This document shows positions 37,404 through 46,176 of a DNA stretch of 64,000 bases, in pieces. Source of the DNA: Sphingomonas prati (GTDB lineage: Bacteria > Pseudomonadota > Alphaproteobacteria > Sphingomonadales > Sphingomonadaceae); NCBI RefSeq assembly GCF_014643515.1, contig NZ_BMJP01000002.1, positions 248,001 to 312,000 of the forward strand, read 5' to 3'. How positions within the stretch are numbered: position 1 is the first letter of the stretch; each line of letters opens with the position of its first letter. The notes beneath the pieces are model-generated. The model was not told the origin of the DNA. It saw nothing but the letters and a program-made list of their open reading frames with translations, and did no database searches. The position numbers and the translations under genes were made by a program.

Positions 37404-39032
37404 CTACGCCGCGCTACCGGAACCGGGCGTGAACGGCCGCGCCAGCGCCTCGGCGATCAGCCGCCGGCTCGGTTCCACGCCGTACAGCGCGAAGAAGCTC
37501 CCCATTCGCGGCCCCTGCTCCGCGCCCAGCAAGGTCTCGTACAGGACCTTGAACCAGTCGCGCAGCGCCTCCTTCCCGTAATGCCGCTTGCCCACGTCAT
37601 AGACATGGTTCTGCAACCGCACCGCCGGATCCTCGCCACCTTCCGCCCCATCCGCAGCATCGGCGTCCGCCGCCAGCAACGCATCCAGATCGCGCAGCGC
37701 CGCCGCTTCCGCCTCGCTCGGCGCCCGCCGATTGAGCGTCCCCGCCACGAAATGCGCGGCATAGGCGATCGCATAATCGATCAACCGGTCCAGCTCCGGA
37801 TGCGTCTCCGCCGACAGCGTCGGGTCATAGCGATGCAGGAACGCCCACATCGTCTCGCGCTCGCCCACACCCGGCAGGCTGGCCAGGTTCAGCAGTAGCC
37901 CGAACGTCACCGGCAACGTCCCCGTCGGCACCGCGCCGTTGTGGATGTGATGCACCGGATTGCCCAGCTTCTGCTTCAGATCCTGCGTGTGATAATTGCC
38001 GCGAAACTGCCAATATTCGTCGATTGCCCGCGGGATCAGCCCCAGGTGCAGCGACTTGGCCTTCTTCGGCTCGCGGTACGAATAGAAGGCGATGCTCTCC
38101 TCCGGCCCGTAGCTCAGCCATTCGTCCAGCCCGAGACCATTGCCCTTCGACTTGCTGATCTTCTCGCCGCGCTCGTCGAGGAACATCTCGTACGTCAGCC
38201 CCTCCGGCGGCCGCGCGCCCAGCACCCGCGCGATCTTCGACGCCTGCGTCACGCTGTCGGTCAGGTCCTTGCCCGACATCTCGTAATCGACACCCAGCTC
38301 GACCCAGCGCATCGCCCAGTCGACCTTCCACTGCAATTTCGCAGCACCGCCCAGCACCGACCGCTCGATCCGCTCGCCCGCATCCTCGAACGACACGATC
38401 CCCGCCTCGGCATCGACGACCGTCACCGGCACCTGCAACACGATCCCGCTCGTCGGGCTGATCGGCAGGATGGGCGAATAGGTCGCGGCCCGCTCGGCCC
38501 GCAAAGTCGGCAGCATCACGCCCATGATCGCGTCGTAGTTACGCAGCACGCCGCGCAAGCCCTCGTCGAACCGCCCCGACCGATACTGCTCGGTCGACGA
38601 CACGAACTCGTAATCGAACCCGAACCGGTCGAGGAAGGCGCGCAGCAACGCATTGTTGTGATCCGCGAACGACTTATGGCACCCGAACGGATCGGGCACC
38701 TCCGTCAACGGCTTGCCCAGATGCTCCGCCAGCATCGCCTGGTTCGGCACATTGTCCGGCACCTTGCGCAGGCCGTCCATGTCGTCGCTGAACGCCACCA
38801 GCCGGGTCGGCGTGTCGGACAGCGCGGCGAACGCGTTGCGCACCATCGTGGTCCGCAACACCTCGTTGAACGTGCCGATATGCGGCAGGCCCGACGGGCC
38901 GTACCCCGTTTCGAACAGCACCGCGCCGGCGGGCTTGCCGTCCGGATACCGCTTCAGGATCTTGCGCGCCTCCTCGAACGGCCAGGCCTTGCTGTCCAGC
39001 GCGGCCGCGCGGAGCGTCGGATCGTTTGCCAT
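37404..39032 (-). CDS. lysK: Lysine--tRNA ligase, class I
   Basis: A 542-residue archaeal-type class I LysRS, the form used by many alphaproteobacteria instead of class II LysS. The HIGH-type motif is PHIG (50-53) in GYGPSGLPHIGTFNE, and the KMSKS-type motif is KISKSKGN (291-298). Supporting segments are FSDDMDGLRKVP, DPFGCHKSFADHNN and DYEMSGKDL. It charges tRNA-Lys. It lies between the two inverted copies of the family C repeat. Confidence 0.96.
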   Translation of the reverse strand: MANDPTLRAAALDSKAWPFEEARKILKRYPDGKPAGAVLFETGYGPSGLPHIGTFNEVLRTTMVRNAFAALSDTPTRLVAFSDDMDGLRKVPDNVPNQAMLAEHLGKPLTEVPDPFGCHKSFADHNNALLRAFLDRFGFDYEFVSSTEQYRSGRFDEGLRGVLRNYDAIMGVMLPTLRAERAATYSPILPISPTSGIVLQVPVTVVDAEAGIVSFEDAGERIERSVLGGAAKLQWKVDWAMRWVELGVDYEMSGKDLTDSVTQASKIARVLGARPPEGLTYEMFLDERGEKISKSKGNGLGLDEWLSYGPEESIAFYSYREPKKAKSLHLGLIPRAIDEYWQFRGNYHTQDLKQKLGNPVHHIHNGAVPTGTLPVTFGLLLNLASLPGVGERETMWAFLHRYDPTLSAETHPELDRLIDYAIAYAAHFVAGTLNRRAPSEAEAAALRDLDALLAADADAADGAEGGEDPAVRLQNHVYDVGKRHYGKEALRDWFKVLYETLLGAEQGPRMGSFFALYGVEPSRRLIAEALARPFTPGSGSAA

Positions 39033-39149
39033 ATGTTCCCGTGTCTTCTACGTATCGAATCCGAGTCCTTAGAACATCGGGGCGCGCCGTGCGACGCGCT
39101 TGTCGTCCCACTGGCGACGCGTATGGCACGGGACCGCGACGGAGATCCG

Positions 39150-39764
39150 ATGGCGACCGAACACCCCATCCCGCAAGAGCCCCAGATCCTGTCCGGCGAC
39201 GATCGGTCGCTGCCCGCGCTGCCCATGAAACAGGCGCGGCGGATGGATCACAGCCCGGAACGCACGCTCTATGTCGCGCAGCCCGGGCTTCGCGCGCTGC
39301 CGTCCGGCACGCTGGTCATCATCGGGTTCGCCAGTCCGCAGCTGCTGTCCGTCGTCTTCCTGTTCTGGGCGATCTGGTGGCCCGCGCCCGTGACGCCCGG
39401 CGCGCTCCGTTTCGCGCTGGCCAGCACCTTTCTGCTCGGCGGGCTGTCGCTGCTCGTCCTATGGCTGCTGCTCCGCCACAACCTCGCGCTCGCCGCCGGC
39501 ATCATCCGCGCGCCGTTCACGCGCGTCACGGTCACCACCCGCCGCGTCCTGTGGACCGTCCCCTGGTCGCGTCATCCGGTGATGGAGATCGGCGCACGCC
39601 GCATCGCGGGCGGCATCCTCGGCCCCACCGACAAGCGCGGCACGGGGTCTGCCGCGATGATCCTGCGCGAAAATGATCCGTCCGCCGATTTCGACGGCAA
39701 CATCCACTTCGATCGGATGCCCGACGCCGCCGGCTTCGTCGCCGCGCTCGACGGTTTCCACTGA
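39150..39764 (+). CDS. Two-span membrane protein with PH-like C-terminal domain
   Basis: A 204-residue protein. It has a cytoplasmic N-terminus, two transmembrane helices (LVIIGFASPQLLSVVFLFWAIWW and FALASTFLLGGLSLLVLWLLL), then a soluble part with ITRVTVTTRRVLW-like sequence (FTRVTVTTRRVLWTVPWSRHPVMEI) reminiscent of bacterial PH domains. ATG 39150 follows GGAG at good spacing. It is upstream of the helicase gene and may share its transcript. Function unknown. Confidence 0.78.
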   Translation: MATEHPIPQEPQILSGDDRSLPALPMKQARRMDHSPERTLYVAQPGLRALPSGTLVIIGFASPQLLSVVFLFWAIWWPAPVTPGALRFALASTFLLGGLSLLVLWLLLRHNLALAAGIIRAPFTRVTVTTRRVLWTVPWSRHPVMEIGARRIAGGILGPTDKRGTGSAAMILRENDPSADFDGNIHFDRMPDAAGFVAALDGFH

Positions 39765-39819
39765 CGCCGCGCCCCGGCTCCGACCTGACAGCCGGCGCCC
39801 TCCTCCCTATGTTGCAAGC

Positions 39820-42546
39820 ATGATCCCGCCGCCGACCTTCAGCGCGCTCCACGCGACCCATGGCGGCATCTGGATCGCGGAGGCGGACGGCCGCGTCCGC
39901 ACCGTGGGCCGGGGTGAGGCGATCGCCCACGCCGCCGAAACGCCCGTCGTGCTGCTCAACGCGCCGCTCGCCGCCACCCGGCTCGGCTACGGTGAACTGA
40001 GCGGGCTCGACCTGCTCGAACTCTACGCCTTCGTCCATCCCGGCCAGTTCGCCGTGCCGACCCCCGCCGGCCTCGCCCGCGCACTTGGCCTCGACCCGCC
40101 GGAAAACGAGACCGCCGCCGCCGCGTTCCTGCTCGTCGCCGCGCATGCGCTGCTCAACCAGCTCGACCGCCCCGGCTGGGCGGAACGCGAGGGGGCCTGG
40201 ACGTCCGCCGCCACGCTGCAACGCCTGCGCTGGCCGTGGAGCGTCGCGGTGGTGCCGCGCATCGCCCGCCCGGACAAGGCCGAACGCTGGCTCTTCTCCC
40301 GCCTGCCCGAATGGGACGAAAGCGCGCTTCGCCCGCAACCCCGCCCGGTCGTGCTCGGCGATGTCGAAACCGTCGCCACGCTCGAACGGCTGGTCGGCGC
40401 GCAGGCCGAACCGCGGCAGGGGCAGCGCGACTATGCCGTCGCCGCCGCGCGCGCGTTCGACCCGCGCGTGATGGACGATCGCCCCCACGTCCTGCTGGCG
40501 GAGGCCGGCACCGGCATCGGCAAGACGCTCGGCTATCTCGCCCCCGCCGCGCTCTACGCCGCGCGCGCTGACGGCCCGGTATGGATCAGCACCTACACCA
40601 AGACGCTGCAACGCCAGCTCGACCGCGAAACAGGGCGCATTTTCGCCGATCCCGCCGAACGCCGCGAAAAGGTCGTGGTGCGCAAGGGCCGCGAAAACTA
40701 TCTCTGCCTGCTCAATCTGGAGGACGCGTTGCAGGGCGGGTTCCAGGGCCGCGCCGCCATCCTCGCGCACCTCGTCGCACGCTGGGCCGCCTACAGCCGC
40801 GACGGCGACATGGTCGGCGGCGACCTGCCCGGCTGGCTGCCCACGCTGTTCCGCAAGGCAGGGTCGACCGCGCTCACCGACCGCCGCGGCGAATGTGTCT
40901 ATGCCGGCTGCCCGCACTACCGGCGCTGCTTCATCGAACGCGCCGCGCGCGCCAGCGAGGGCGCCGACATCGTCATCGCCAACCACGCGCTCGTCATGAT
41001 CCTGGCGCAGCGTCGCCGCGACGAGGGCCGTCCGCTCGCCCGCATCGTATTCGACGAGGGGCATCATCTGTTCGACGCCGCCGACTCGACCTTCGCCGCC
41101 GCGCTGACGGGGCAGGAGGCGATCGAGCTGCGCCGCTGGATCATGGGCCCCGAAAAACACGCGCGCGGTCGCCGCCGCGGGCTGTCCGCGCGGCTGTCCG
41201 ACGTCGGCTCCTATGACGAGGCGGGTGGCCTCGCGATCGAGGATGCGGTCCAGGCGGCCGGCGCGTTGCCCGCCGACAACTGGCTCGCCCGCATGGCCGA
41301 CGGCCTGCCGCTCGGCCCGATCGAAACGCTGCTCGCGCGCGTCCGCGACACGGTGTTCGCCCGCGCGCGCGCCGCCGACGCCGGCTACGGGATCGAGACC
41401 GAGGCCGCCGAACTGGACGGTCCGCTGGTCGAGGCCGCCCCCCCCGCGGTGCAGGCGCTCGACGCACTCGTCGGCCCGATGCTCCGCCTCCGCCAGCGGC
41501 TCGAGGCTGTGCTGGAGGACGGCCCTGACTGGCTGGACGCCGCCGCCCGCGCGCGGATCGAGGGCGCGATCGGCGGGCTGACGTTGCGCAGCCGGATGCT
41601 CGGCGGCTGGATCGCGCTGCTCGGGCGGCTCGGCGGGCCGGTCGATCCCGATTTCGTCGACTGGCTGGCGGTCGACCGGGTCGAGGGTCGCGAATTCGAC
41701 ATCGGGCTCCACCGCCACTGGCTCGATCCGTCCAAACCGCTCGCCGAAACCGTGCTGAAGGCCGCGCACGGCGTCATCGTCACCTCCGCCACGCTGCGCG
41801 GCGGGTCCGACTGGGCCACGGCCGACGCCGCGGTCGGCACCGCGCATATCTCCGTCGAACCGCGTCGTTTCGCCGTCGCCAGCCCGTTCGACTATGCCAA
41901 CCGCTCCGAAGTGCTGGTCGTCACCGACGTGAAACGCGGCGATCTGGCGCAACTGGCCGGCGCCTACGCCCGGCTGATCGAGGCGGCTGGCGGCGGCACG
42001 CTCGGCCTGTTCACCGCGGTCGCCCGGCTGAAGGTCGTGACCGCGCGGATCGCCGACCGCCTCGCCCGCGCCGGCCTGCCGCTCTATGCGCAGCATGTCG
42101 ATACGATCGACACCGGCACGCTCGTCGATATCTTCCGCGACGATCCGCGCGCCTCGCTGCTCGGCACCGATGCGCTCCGCGACGGCGTCGATGTCCCCGG
42201 CGAATCGCTCCGGCTGGTGGTGATGGAGGGCGTCCCCTGGCCGCGCCCCACCGTGCTGCACAGCGCGCGCCGCGCGGCCGGCGGCGGCTCCGCGCATGAC
42301 GACCGCGTCGTGCGCGCGCGGCTGGCGCAGGCGTTCGGACGGCTGATCCGCCGGGCGGACGATCGCGGGCTATTCGTACTCCTGTCCGCCGCGATGCCGT
42401 CGCGCCTGCTCGACGCGTTCCCGCCCGGTGTCGCCGTAACGCGCCTCACGCTCGACGAAGCGGTGGCGCGCGTCGCATCGCGCCTTTCCCTCGACGCGAA
42501 ACCGGGGCATCAGTCCGCCACCATCGACGCGCCGGGGAGCCTATGA
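39820..42546 (+). CDS. DinG/XPD-type ATP-dependent DNA helicase
   Basis: A 908-residue superfamily 2 helicase. The Walker A motif is AEAGTGIGKT (about 227-236). Four cysteines at 296, 359, 364 and 370 fit the [4Fe-4S] cluster of the XPD/DinG group. The DEAH-box is DEGHH (412-416). C-terminal motifs are VIVTSATLRGG and the LAQAFGRLIRRADDRG motif VI. The N-terminal about 200 residues are a lineage-specific extension. Likely 5'-3' unwinding in repair or R-loop removal. It overlaps the phosphatase gene by 4 nt (translational coupling). Confidence 0.9.
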   Translation: MIPPPTFSALHATHGGIWIAEADGRVRTVGRGEAIAHAAETPVVLLNAPLAATRLGYGELSGLDLLELYAFVHPGQFAVPTPAGLARALGLDPPENETAAAAFLLVAAHALLNQLDRPGWAEREGAWTSAATLQRLRWPWSVAVVPRIARPDKAERWLFSRLPEWDESALRPQPRPVVLGDVETVATLERLVGAQAEPRQGQRDYAVAAARAFDPRVMDDRPHVLLAEAGTGIGKTLGYLAPAALYAARADGPVWISTYTKTLQRQLDRETGRIFADPAERREKVVVRKGRENYLCLLNLEDALQGGFQGRAAILAHLVARWAAYSRDGDMVGGDLPGWLPTLFRKAGSTALTDRRGECVYAGCPHYRRCFIERAARASEGADIVIANHALVMILAQRRRDEGRPLARIVFDEGHHLFDAADSTFAAALTGQEAIELRRWIMGPEKHARGRRRGLSARLSDVGSYDEAGGLAIEDAVQAAGALPADNWLARMADGLPLGPIETLLARVRDTVFARARAADAGYGIETEAAELDGPLVEAAPPAVQALDALVGPMLRLRQRLEAVLEDGPDWLDAAARARIEGAIGGLTLRSRMLGGWIALLGRLGGPVDPDFVDWLAVDRVEGREFDIGLHRHWLDPSKPLAETVLKAAHGVIVTSATLRGGSDWATADAAVGTAHISVEPRRFAVASPFDYANRSEVLVVTDVKRGDLAQLAGAYARLIEAAGGGTLGLFTAVARLKVVTARIADRLARAGLPLYAQHVDTIDTGTLVDIFRDDPRASLLGTDALRDGVDVPGESLRLVVMEGVPWPRPTVLHSARRAAGGGSAHDDRVVRARLAQAFGRLIRRADDRGLFVLLSAAMPSRLLDAFPPGVAVTRLTLDEAVARVASRLSLDAKPGHQSATIDAPGSL

Positions 42547-43082
42547 AGACCTTGATCCTGCTCCGCCACGCGAAATCCGGCTGGGACGACAGCGTCGCCC
42601 GCGATTTCGATCGTCCCCTGAACCCGAAGGGCAAGCGCGCCGGCCGCACCGTCGGTCAGCATATGCGTACGCAGGGCCTGCGGTTCGACGCCGCCGTCGC
42701 CTCCCCCGCGGTCCGCGTCGTCGAAACGCTGGCGCAGGTCGCGGACGGCTACGGCCACGCGATCGACCCGGCCTGGGACCGCCGGATCTACCTCGCTTCC
42801 GCCTCAACGCTGCTCGACGTCGTGCAGGATGCGGACGACAGCGCCGAGTCGCTCTTGCTTGCCGGCCACAATCCGGGGCTGGAGGATCTCGTCCTGCTGC
42901 TCGTCCCCGATCGTACCGACGACGCCGAACGCGACAAGGTGGAGGAGAAATTCCCGACCGCCAGCCTCGCCGTCCTGCGCTTCGACGCCGATCACTGGTT
43001 CGACATCTCCGAAGGCAGCGGCACCCTCACCCGCTTCGTCCGCCCCCGCGACCTCGATGCGACATTGGGCCCGGACGCGTAA
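42543..43082 (+). CDS. SixA-type histidine phosphatase
   Basis: A 179-residue histidine phosphatase-superfamily protein. The catalytic RHG is seen as LLRHAKSGWDD near the N-terminus, with DRPLNPKGKRAGR, the ASPAVRVVETL segment, and the second His in LLLAGHNPGLEDLV. SixA dephosphorylates phosphohistidine signalling proteins in E. coli; the substrate here is unknown. The 4-nt overlap with the helicase gene suggests coordinated production. Confidence 0.9.
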   Translation: MKTLILLRHAKSGWDDSVARDFDRPLNPKGKRAGRTVGQHMRTQGLRFDAAVASPAVRVVETLAQVADGYGHAIDPAWDRRIYLASASTLLDVVQDADDSAESLLLAGHNPGLEDLVLLLVPDRTDDAERDKVEEKFPTASLAVLRFDADHWFDISEGSGTLTRFVRPRDLDATLGPDA

Positions 43083-43089
43083 CCAAACT

Positions 43090-43113
43090 CCCTCCCCCCA
43101 CCCGGGGGGAGGG
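43090..43113. terminator. C/G-run hairpin after the phosphatase gene
   Basis: CCCTCCCCCC (43090-43099) and GGGGGGAGGG (43104-43113) form a perfect 10-bp stem with an ACCC loop just after the stop at 43082. The downstream run GGGGATTTTC has a short U-tract, so it may terminate rightward transcription. Confidence 0.6.
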
Positions 43114-43204
43114 CCGGGGTGGGGGGATTTTCTAGGTGAAACGCCGGTAGGAAACCGCGGCAGGATCTCACTCCCAGCCCAGCTTCCACTGTTTGAAACG
43201 CAAA

Positions 43205-43345
43205 TCCGAAGATCCGTTCGTGCTGAGTAGAGACCGAGTAGCGCCAACGGCGCGTACCGAGGGCTCGTATCGAAGCGTCAGTCCCGACCCATCCTTCGAT
43301 ACGGGTCTTCGACAGGCTCAGCCCCTACTCAGGACAAACGGTTAG
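43205..43345. repeat. Dispersed repeat, family C, copy 2 (inverted)
   Basis: The 52 bp at 43292-43343 are the reverse complement of 36467-36518 with one mismatch. The left part (43205-43280) carries CTGAGTAGAGACCGAGTAG and CTCGTATCGAAG, a degenerate partner. It lies between the phosphatase and pdeM genes; the interval holds no gene. Confidence 0.8.
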
Positions 43346-43384
43346 TCGCGGAAAGGGAGGAAGCCCCCCTCACTCCTCAACGCC

Positions 43385-44047
43385 TCAAGCCGCCAGCGGA
43401 AACCGCAGCATCCGGTCCGCCACCGGCACCAGCGCCTGCCCCGGCCCCCCCAGCGCCCGCCCGATCTCGGGATGATCCGCATCCAGCCCGCCGGTCAGCG
43501 CACCGAACGCCGGCAGGATCAGCTTGTTCTCCGTCGCCACGAAGCAGCGTCGCGCGATCCGCCGCCCGCGCACCGTGATGCGCAGCTTGGGGTGGAAATG
43601 CCCGGACAGCTCCGGCCGGGTCTCGCGCGGGTCCGCCTCGTGGCGCAGGACCAGCCCGTCGACCGTCATCTCGTCCACCACCGTGCCGCCGCAATGGTCG
43701 GCGATCAGTGGATCGTGGTTCCCCGTGATCCACACCCAGCGCGTGCGTTCGGTCAGGCCGCGCAACATCGCTTGCGCCTGCGCCGGCAACCGCTCGCAGC
43801 CCTGTACGTCGTGGAAACTGTCGCCCAGGCACCAGATCTCCGCCGCCTCGGTCGCTGCGACCAGCGCGGTCAGGTCGGCCAGCGTCGCGATCGAGTCATA
43901 GGGCGGCAGCAACTGCCCGAACCGCGCGAACCAGCTCGCCTTTTCGAAATGCAGATCGGCCACCAGCAGCGCCTTGCGCGTGGGCCAGAACAGCGCCCCC
44001 TGGGGCAAGGCCATCAGCTCGTGGCCACAGAACGAAAAGGGAACCAT
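43385..44047 (-). CDS. pdeM: Ligase-associated DNA damage response endonuclease PdeM
   Basis: A 220-residue calcineurin-like phosphoesterase. Metal-site motifs are LLVADLHFEKASWFA, IWCLGDSFHD, WVWITGNHDP and LSGHFHPK. The layout and length match PdeM, usually encoded with an LHR-type helicase, an ATP-dependent DNA ligase and an exonuclease. None of those partners is adjacent, so the gene is either detached from its cluster or works separately. Confidence 0.88.
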   Translation of the reverse strand: MVPFSFCGHELMALPQGALFWPTRKALLVADLHFEKASWFARFGQLLPPYDSIATLADLTALVAATEAAEIWCLGDSFHDVQGCERLPAQAQAMLRGLTERTRWVWITGNHDPLIADHCGGTVVDEMTVDGLVLRHEADPRETRPELSGHFHPKLRITVRGRRIARRCFVATENKLILPAFGALTGGLDADHPEIGRALGGPGQALVPVADRMLRFPLAA

Positions 44048-44105
44048 ATCTCCCGGCCTATAGGTCCGCCGGGCCGGGGATCACAAGCGCAATCAGATCG
44101 CCCGA

Positions 44106-44663
44106 TCAGGCGGCGCTCTTCTCGCCGTCCGTCGCGGTGTCGGCCTTGGCGCTCACGTCGTTCGCGACTTCGCCCGCCGCCTTGGCCAGCGCCTTGCCGC
44201 CATAGATGAAGCCGTAGACCGGATACGCCTTGATCCCGATCGACTTGATCGGCGCGTACCACACCTTCACCTGGCTCCAGTCGTTGGCCGGCGACGCGTC
44301 GATCACCGTCACGTCGTTCTCGACCTGCCCACGGTGCCCGTTGATCAGCGACCAGTTGGCGTGCGTCACCTTGATGATGCGGTCGCTGACGATCTTGCTG
44401 ACGGTGGCGACATGGCCGACCCGCATCGCGCCGGTCGCCTTGAACACCAGCACCGCGCCCGGCTTCGGCGCCGTCCCGCGATCATATTTGCCGACCGCCT
44501 GGTTCCACCAGGTGAACGCGTTGCCGAACAGCTTCACGCCCGAGATCATCCGCGCGAACGGAACGCACTGCCAACCGAAGCTCTTGGCCTCCGCGGCGGC
44601 CGGGGTCATCGCAAAAAAGATGAGAGCGAGGAAACCGACTGCGTTCTTGGTGGTTGTGGTCAT
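44106..44663 (-). CDS. Exported CHAP-domain amidohydrolase
   Basis: A 185-residue protein with signal peptide (VGFLALIFFAMTPAAAEAK). The CHAP domain has the catalytic Cys in WQCVPFARMISGV, His in RVGHVATVSKIV, and Asn/Trp in VTHANWSLINGHRGQVEND. CHAP enzymes cleave amide bonds in peptidoglycan cross-bridges or glutathione-type conjugates. The C-terminus is Ala/Lys-rich and disordered. The ATG at 44663 is chosen so that the signal peptide is N-terminal. Confidence 0.86.
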   Translation of the reverse strand: MTTTTKNAVGFLALIFFAMTPAAAEAKSFGWQCVPFARMISGVKLFGNAFTWWNQAVGKYDRGTAPKPGAVLVFKATGAMRVGHVATVSKIVSDRIIKVTHANWSLINGHRGQVENDVTVIDASPANDWSQVKVWYAPIKSIGIKAYPVYGFIYGGKALAKAAGEVANDVSAKADTATDGEKSAA

Positions 44664-45003
44664 GTCGCGTCCCGCCCCGTTGTTGACACTCGGGTATGTC
44701 GGACCCCTTGACCGCGCCAGCGCCAGGCGGCGGGCCGTCCCGCGCTTGCGCCCAGTTGAACGCACAATTTACAACAATTTCAGTTCATCGACGAGGCCCC
44801 TCGCTTCGTCGTTCGGTCTCATGGCGCGACCGATTCGTTAACCTGTGTTTGCATAGTCCGCGCCGCGTCGGACCGGTCCGGACGGCAGCGCTACCTTGGC
44901 CCGGCGCACCCCCGTAACAACCGCTGCTTGATCCCGCCCCTCCCCCGCGACTACGGGTTCCGGGACGATTCCCGCCCGACATGGCGGCGACAAGGGGCGA
45001 CGC
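44664..45003. other. Leader region of pheST, no gene seen
   Basis: 340 nt between the CHAP gene and pheS. AT-richer sequence near 44770-44790 and 44835-44855 may contain promoters, but no clear -35/-10 pair stands out. I found no Phe-codon-rich leader peptide followed by alternative hairpins, so attenuation as in E. coli pheST is not supported. A strong AGGGG ribosome site precedes the pheS GTG. Confidence 0.4.
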
Positions 45004-46176
45004 GTGGACGACATCGATCATCAGAAGGCAGACTGGCTGGCCCAGATCGCCGACGCCGACGCCCCCGCGCTGGAGGCGATCCGCGTCGCCGCGCTCGGCA
45101 AAAGCGGCAGCATCACCGCGCTGCTGAAGACGATGGGCAAGCTCACCCCCGACGAACGGCTCGTCCAGGGCCCCGCGATCCACGGCCTGCGCGAGGCAGT
45201 GACCGCCGCGATCGCCGACCGCAAGGCGCTGCTCGACACGCAGGCGCTCGACGCCCGGCTCGCCACCGAACGGCTCGACCTCACGCTGCCCGTCGCGCTC
45301 CCCCCGGCCGGCTCGGTCCACCCGGTGGCTCAGGTCATGGACGAACTGGCCGAGATCTTCGCCGACCTCGGCTTCGCGGTCGCCACCGGCCCCGAGATCG
45401 AGGACGACTGGCACAACTTCACCGCGCTCAACATTCCCGAGACGCACCCCGCGCGGGCGATGCACGACACCTTCTATGTGGAACGGGTCAACGAGCATAA
45501 GGAAGCTAGCGCCGGGCAAAGCCCGTCGTCGGTCGACGCGGACTCCGCGCCGCCGGCCGGATCCGCAAGCGCGCCCGCGGGTCCGCGCATGCTTCTCAGG
45601 ACACACACGTCCCCCGTCCAGATCCGCACGATGCTTTCGCAGCAGCCGCCGATCCGCATCATCGCCCCCGGCCGCACCTACCGGTCGGACAGCGACGCCA
45701 CCCACACGCCGATGTTCCATCAGGTCGAAGGGCTCGTCATCGATCGCGGCATCACGATGGGCCACCTGAAATGGACGCTCGAAACCTTCGTAAAGGCCTA
45801 TTTCGAGCGCGACGACATCGTCCTGCGCCTGCGTCCGAGCTATTTCCCCTTCACCGAACCCTCGGCGGAGGTCGACGTCGGCTTCACCTGGGAAAAGGGC
45901 CGCCGCGTGATCGGCGGCGGCGGTGATGCGGCCGGCGGCGGCTGGATGGAGATCCTCGGCTCCGGCATGGTCCATCCGAAGGTCATCGCCGCCTGCGGGC
46001 TCGATCCGGCGGAGTGGCAGGGCTTCGCCTTTGGCTGCGGCATCGATCGGCTCGCCATGCTGAAATACGGGATGGACGATCTGCGCCCGTTCTTCGACGG
46101 CGACCTGCGCTGGCTCAGGCATTATGGTTTCGCGGCGCTCGACATGCCGACGCTGTCCGGGGGGATTTCGGCATGA
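45004..46176 (+). CDS. pheS: Phenylalanine--tRNA ligase alpha subunit
   Basis: A 390-residue alpha subunit, longer than usual (about 330-365). It has the coiled-coil N-terminus, [28 protein letters not shown], motif 2 [14 protein letters not shown], and motif 3 [18 protein letters not shown] Ser/Ala/Pro-rich stretch at residues 165-194 interrupts the catalytic domain between DTFY and MLLRTHTSP, where homologues have only a few residues; the key motifs on both sides are intact, so the enzyme is probably active. The start is GTG at 45004. It overlaps pheT by 4 nt. Confidence 0.96.
   Translation: MDDIDHQKADWLAQIADADAPALEAIRVAALGKSGSITALLKTMGKLTPDERLVQGPAIHGLREAVTAAIADRKALLDTQALDARLATERLDLTLPVALPPAGSVHPVAQVMDELAEIFADLGFAVATGPEIEDDWHNFTALNIPETHPARAMHDTFYVERVNEHKEASAGQSPSSVDADSAPPAGSASAPAGPRMLLRTHTSPVQIRTMLSQQPPIRIIAPGRTYRSDSDATHTPMFHQVEGLVIDRGITMGHLKWTLETFVKAYFERDDIVLRLRPSYFPFTEPSAEVDVGFTWEKGRRVIGGGGDAAGGGWMEILGSGMVHPKVIAACGLDPAEWQGFAFGCGIDRLAMLKYGMDDLRPFFDGDLRWLRHYGFAALDMPTLSGGISA
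45496..45585 (+). repeat. In-frame palindrome-rich insertion in pheS
   Basis: About 90 nt (30 codons) absent from the usual PheS alignment. It contains CGGGC-AAA-GCCCG (45513-45525) and GCGGACTCC...GGATCCGC (45538-45565) as stem-loop arms, followed by GCGCCCGCGGGTCCGCGC. The encoded peptide is Ser/Ala/Pro-rich and presumably forms a surface loop. The structure resembles palindromic elements that insert into genes in frame (as in Rickettsia); that comparison is inference. Confidence 0.55.

Noticed and set aside
39532-42297. A very long open frame opposite the DinG-type helicase
   Set aside because: Composition is that of a GC-rich shadow frame (Arg/Gly/Ala/Asp-rich with no domain), while the plus-strand frame has a full set of helicase motifs.
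44664-45003. Phe-codon leader peptide (attenuator) for pheST
   Set aside because: No short frame rich in Phe codons followed by alternative hairpins was found.
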